64,000 nucleotides of DNA from Amoeboaphelidium protococcarum (lineage: Eukaryota; Aphelidiomycota; Aphelidea), in the NCBI GenBank assembly GCA_023515745.1, contig JALECJ010000258.1, positions 624,501 through 688,500 on the forward strand, read 5' to 3'. Below the pieces are notes generated by a model. That model was not told the origin of the DNA, ran no database searches, and saw only the letters and a list, made by a program, of their open reading frames with translations. Position numbers and translations under genes: made by a program. This document shows, in pieces, positions 58,370-64,000 of this stretch (positions within the stretch are counted from its first letter, which is position 1; each line of letters opens with the position of its first letter).

Positions 58370-59114
58370 TCATAATTTAGTCTTCGGGCAATACACTTTG
58401 ACAATATCTTCTGAGCACTTAAACTCTTGGCAATCCCATTAAGAGAAATCATATTCAAACTTGTCACCTTGTGATGATGTAACAGATTGGGAAATTGTAT
58501 GCACAACTTACGTCACTATGCCAGATTTAAAGAATGAATACAGTACCTTCAGTCCTCCCTCCACCATGAGTGAATTCATTTTATACTTATTAAACAGAAC
58601 TTGGTATACGTCCTTCAGATTCAAGCCGCCGCCATTCGTATCGTATGAGATAGTTTCAATTCGAACATCTGGTCGTATTGCGCGGATACGTTCAATCTAC
58701 TATTATAAATTAACGCCATTTGACGCGAATATAATCGGCGGGTGAGGATGTTTCAATAGTCTTGCATCTAGTGGTATTCCAAGTCTAGAGTCTAAGATGA
58801 CTGGAATGGGTGAACCTATTATGCAATCAGAGTTCCGAGAACATGATATAGAAAGTGCTAAACTTAATGCCTAATTCCGCTCTAGAAACGCGTCCAAATC
58901 ACTTTAAACAATCCTTGCTGTTAGTTGTGGATTGTCGCAGAGCACGGTATTGCTTCCTATCAATATACCATCACATTGTGACCGCAATACGTGGACCATT
59001 TTATAGGTTTCTGCACAGGAGATGCTCAGCGGGAGCTTCTTACTTGAATCTAAGGGATCTACTTGGTTCAGATAGCCATTCTAAGTTGTGGCAAAACTTA
59101 GTATTACCTTCATA
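58370..59114 (-). CDS. RIB7: RIB7-like riboflavin-pathway reductase with a frame break near its start
   Basis: From about residue 6 the frame to TGA 58370-58372 matches the RibD C-terminal/RIB7 family: [59 protein letters not shown] and [20 protein letters not shown]7 reduces a diaminopyrimidine-ribosyl phosphate using NADPH in riboflavin synthesis. The N-terminal strand needs ATG at 59114 (MKVIL) to join SFATTQNGYLN, but these are in different frames: one extra base lies at the CTT-AAG junction around 59099-59103. No TGTAG acceptor is available to fix this. In the downstream frame a TGA lies just above, and the first ATG is 58999, too far inside the domain. Sequence error, +1 frameshifting or recent inactivation are all possible. 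Confidence 0.75.
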
Positions 59115-59274
59115 CAGCAAAAAAGATTTCACAAAATTTATAAGCTGGTCCCTATTGATCACCGAAAATGCACAATGAATGAAAAATAAAATCAGTAAAA
59201 GAGGCGATGAAGCTCTTAATTTAATTAAAGTATGGCGGATTATCTTTTACAAAAGATCAAACAGAAAAAATCTT

Positions 59275-59994
59275 TCAATCTTTTAAGAACTTCAATGCAC
59301 CAACAGCGATGGCTGCAATAACAGCCGTAACACCAGCCATTTTCAGCACTTGGTCATTCTTTTGCACAAAAGTCAGCCCCAGACCATGACGTTCTGGATC
59401 CTTTACGTAATACTTGGAAAAGAAATCGTTTTATATCCACAACAACTTGTTAAAAGCCAGTACAGTGCGCTGTTCAACGTCCTTGGGCAGATTCGCGTTC
59501 ATCAGAGCTTGGACAATGAACGAGGAAACATACGTGAACAAAGCGGAGCAATGGATATACTCAACCTGGATTTTAGACGCCTTGCCAGAGTAGTCAGTGT
59601 GGATCTTGCCAACATAGTCCAGGTATCTAACAAAGTTGTCATCATACTTGCCAGTCACCAGCTTCTTCAGGTACTTGCCCAGAAAGTCTTTGCGAAATTT
59701 GATCTAATCATTATCCAGATGCAGATCTTTCAAGTTATGAGCCACTTACCCCTTAAAAGAGGAGTTTCTTTGGGTGAACACAGCCTTTGTCAAATCAAAA
59801 GAGAACAATTTAACGTACACAGCGTCAACAATCGCTGGTACCAGAGGTTCAACTAATGGTGCAGATTCATGGATAGCCTTGATATCATCTTCACCAAATT
59901 CTGCAAACTTTGCCAGATACTGAAAACGGTAGACAACGTCAGTGTACAAGCGCTTAGCGTCAATAGATTCGCAAGTTGGATCTGCAACAGTCAT
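59275..59994 (-). CDS. Protoglobin-like protein with C-terminal membrane tail
   Basis: A 239-residue intronless frame, ATG 59994 to TGA 59275-59277. The N terminus (IDAKRLYTDVVYRFQYLAKF, then FGEDDIKAIHES and VPAIVDAVYVKLFSFD) fits the protoglobin/globin-coupled-sensor fold. A proximal His candidate lies in YVGKIHTDYSG and other family-like parts in KYLKKLVTGKYDDNFVRYLD. The last 30 residues (MAGVTAVIAAIAVGALKFL) form a single hydrophobic tail, suggesting a tail-anchored haem protein. Protoglobins bind O2, CO or NO; similar proteins occur in archaea, bacteria and fungi. Sensor or scavenger role is open. Confidence 0.75.
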
Positions 59995-60614
59995 AACTAT
60001 AAAGTGAAATATATAATGTCTTACTAAGACTTAATAAGCTGAATATAAAAGAGATTTATATGAGAGTTCAATGCCGATCGTGTGAATCAATTTAATCGCG
60101 AGATCAACAAAATTGTTAATGACAGCCGCGGACTTTCCAACCGAGCCGAGACCCAAAGCCTCGGCCGACTTTGGTTATTTAACTCGATAATTTCGGATCG
60201 GCGTGGGTACAATGTTGAGTTGCAATGTATGACAATATTCTGGGACTGATATTTATTTCGGAACGGACATTTTTAGCTTATGGCTTGAAGTGATTTCTCA
60301 CTCATGGTATGCAAAACTTAAATGCACAATGATAGAGTAGACAATCATTTAGCGTGGTTTAAGCTTGGAGATAGAAAATCATCGTACTTTCAGTAAATGA
60401 ATTCCACCTGTTAGTGCGTGACTTATTCATGCAATCACCAGAGAGTGGCTTAAAAGATCTAGTGTCGCGAGTCTCCCGTTTCGGCAAAAACGGCACTTAC
60501 TTGAAACGGGTCGCTGACTTGTTGTTTATAAATCACGTAAGCTCCTTTTCGCTGAAACAAGTCACCTGCTTGTTTCCGTAAAAATAAAATTTTGTTTCAG
60601 CCCATTTATCAATT
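59995..60614. other. Intergenic region between protoglobin and CAMK-like kinase
   Basis: 620 bp between divergent start codons, so both promoters lie here. A G/C-rich patch at about 60124-60180 contains CCGAGCCGAGA and CCTCGGCCGA, which could pair as an imperfect hairpin. Near 60480-60590 related words (TTGAAACGGGTC, CTGAAACAAGTC) recur. No gene is seen. Confidence 0.5.
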
Positions 60615-62432
<1,818 letters not shown>

Positions 62433-62822
62433 TGATAAAGCTGACCCGGTACAGACAAACTTGGTGATATTTTTGAATTTAGTGATGCTGTAATGTAATG
62501 ACAATTTTCATATGGTATTATTATTGTATCTAATGTTTAAAGTTAAAAACTTATCATCTTACTTTTGCATGCCAGACACCCAGTAAACAGGAAGACATGG
62601 CAGGTGTGCCTCATGACATTTCAGACGACTTTAAACGCGGAGATAAATTGAACCATCTTCAGTCAGTCAGTCAGTCAGCCAGGGATGAATTTGACTTTTT
62701 TAGTGATTGAACGATCTGAAACGGAATGAATCAGCAGCCAATCCGACAAACTAATGGTGATTAAAGAATTTTGATCTTGTTCTTTATTATCAATTCGAGA
62801 AAATTCACACTCTGCTCATAGG
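62433..62822. other. Intergenic region with a GTCA microsatellite
   Basis: 390 bp between two plus-strand genes. A (GTCA)n tract of about five units lies at 62661-62678. A short frame of 37 codons (62597-62710) crosses it and ends in TGA; it has no known similarity and is not called as a gene. Confidence 0.5.
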
Positions 62823-64000
62823 ATGGCCAATTCGAGTATCAAGACCAAATTATGGCACTTCATGTTACCGCTTTGGACGGTGATTATCATGGCATGTGTT
62901 GCAATTAAGGTATTCTGTATGTGTTCGTTTGACTGGCTTCGTACCTTGAGATCGCATGAACAAGATCGATCCATGCCGTCAGGACATTGTTCAGAGACGT
63001 ATATACATCACAAGCGGCATCCTCAATGGTCTTTTGGCTAATTTGTCACTATTAATATTTTGGAGCATGTCATGAGACAGGATTTGGATGTTATCAGATG
63101 TGGTACTAAACTCAGTCATTATCTTGCTCGATTTGTACATTTTCTGCCTTTTGTCCGCATCGGACTGGCGCGTATCGCTGTCCAATCTAATGGCGATGAA
63201 GGTGATGCCGCCTGGACTGGCATACAGATGTACTGGAAGAAGAATGGCCGTGACTTTGGTCCTCTTTAGCGATCTAATGGTAATAGCGACTCTGTGCTTC
63301 CGATGCATAATCGATAGGTTGATGAGCCTGAAGCTGTGATTTTGTTCTGTCATGGCGGTGGTTTTTGTGCAGGAACAGCTTTATAATCTTTTTGGGCCCT
63401 GCGCAATATTATGATACAGATGAAAAAGCGATACAAGTACACTAATATACGAATTGTGTGCGTGGAGTATGATTTGGCTCCAGAGCACACTTATCCGAAT
63501 GCTTTGCTGTAGGCTTACTCGGCTTTCAATTACTTTCATCGTGCTGGTCATAAAGTTATCATTATGGGCGATTCTGCTGGCGGTCATTTGGCTTATAGCG
63601 TTTTGATTCATGATGGAATACTGCGTGATGATCTTTTGATGAAGTCTACTGATTTCGCAGTCTCCGATAGTGCTTAGCCAGTTGCACCAGATTCCATCAG
63701 TAGAGCTGCTGGAGTTATCACTATAAGTCCCTCTGTGCATCCATTCTCTTTTCCCCGTCTATTGCGCTATTATTCTACCAACATTAATTATGATTTCCTG
63801 CATCCAATCCATTTGAAAGCCTTCTCGGCAGCGTTCATAAGTGGCAAGTGGATCCATCCTTTCAGTCATGGTTATTATTCAAAGGCCATTTATGGTATTT
63901 TTGAGAGTTTTCAGTCAACTGAGGGTCAGGATGCCACTCGTGCTGACATGGAGTCCTCGCGTGAATAGGTGGAGGTTGAGATTATGCTGCGGGATGTTCC
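62823..64000 (+). CDS. Membrane-anchored alpha/beta hydrolase (HSL/lipase family), 3' end outside window
   Basis: At least 392 residues, still open at the window edge. A signal anchor at about residues 14-34 precedes the catalytic domain. HGGG oxyanion motif in FCHGGGFCAGT (His177), VEYDLAPEHTYPNAL, and the nucleophile elbow MGDSAGGHLAY (Ser251) define the hormone-sensitive-lipase/abhydrolase-3 family, which includes steryl acetyl hydrolases and arylacetamide deacetylases acting at the ER. The acid and His of the triad should lie beyond position 64000 or in the last part seen. The substrate is unknown. TAR codons occur throughout. Confidence 0.85.

Noticed and set aside
59081-59133. Possible 53-bp intron at the RIB7 start (GTGAAA...CTTAG)
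   Set aside because: Its acceptor breaks the TGTAG rule, it would remove the conserved first strand, and no ATG is available upstream in frame.
62597-62710. 37-codon frame starting MAGVPHDISDDF
   Set aside because: With one stop codon such frames are expected by chance, it spans a GTCA repeat, and no similarity is seen.

Overview
The window is nuclear DNA from a unicellular eukaryote that reads TAA and TAG as glutamine and stops only at TGA. The code is visible directly. Dozens of conserved proteins (aconitase, CDKAL1, mevalonate kinase, mitochondrial RNA polymerase, proteasome subunits) become full length only with TAR=Gln, the in-frame TAA/TAG codons fall where families carry Gln or in Gln-rich tracts, and every complete gene ends in TGA. 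Spliceosomal introns are short (53-79 bp), and all 19 that I could place by frame and homology end in TGTAG. TAR=Gln is known from ciliates, hexamitid diplomonads, oxymonads, some green algae and scattered other protists. Mitochondrial genes (ACO2, POLRMT, COA6-like, NIPSNAP) argue against diplomonads and oxymonads, and no plastid gene is present. I cannot name the lineage.

Layout. 0.1-4.8 kb: three tandem minus-strand paralogues of a kinase-like family with signal peptides. 5-10 kb: ELMO-domain protein, sterol C14-reductase family enzyme, CDKAL1. 10-20 kb: repeat-bearing spacer, COA6-like protein, Ser/Gln-rich protein, aconitase, ARMT1/DUF89, three-RRM protein, tetraspanin. 20-31 kb: hemerythrin, UreG, type II membrane glycosyltransferase-like protein, ARL5, PIG-U, ARPC3, a sulfotransferase-glycosyltransferase fusion, mevalonate kinase. 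31-39.4 kb: shugoshin, NIPSNAP, IPMK, ARID protein, proteasome beta5, tRNA-Gly(UCC), proteasome beta6. 39.6-50.4 kb: F-box/JmjC protein, two tandem 7-TM paralogues, DEF1-like Q-rich protein, mitochondrial RNA polymerase. 50.6-56 kb: roadblock-like protein, POLD3, a duplicated POLD3/GCP3 junction enclosing a trypsin-like gene, gamma-tubulin complex protein. 56-64 kb: PDCD5, RPB9, V-ATPase E, RIB7-like reductase with a frame break, protoglobin, CAMK-like kinase, and an alpha/beta hydrolase cut by the window end.

Genes are dense, alternate in strand and are not in operons; several convergent pairs are only 28-35 bp apart. Most are eukaryotic housekeeping genes. The unusual parts are the tandem luminal kinase family, the sulfotransferase-glycosyltransferase fusion, the 7-TM pair, the POLD3/GCP3 duplication around a protease gene, the TGTAG acceptor rule and the RIB7 frame break. 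No CRISPR array, transposon or viral gene was recognised.
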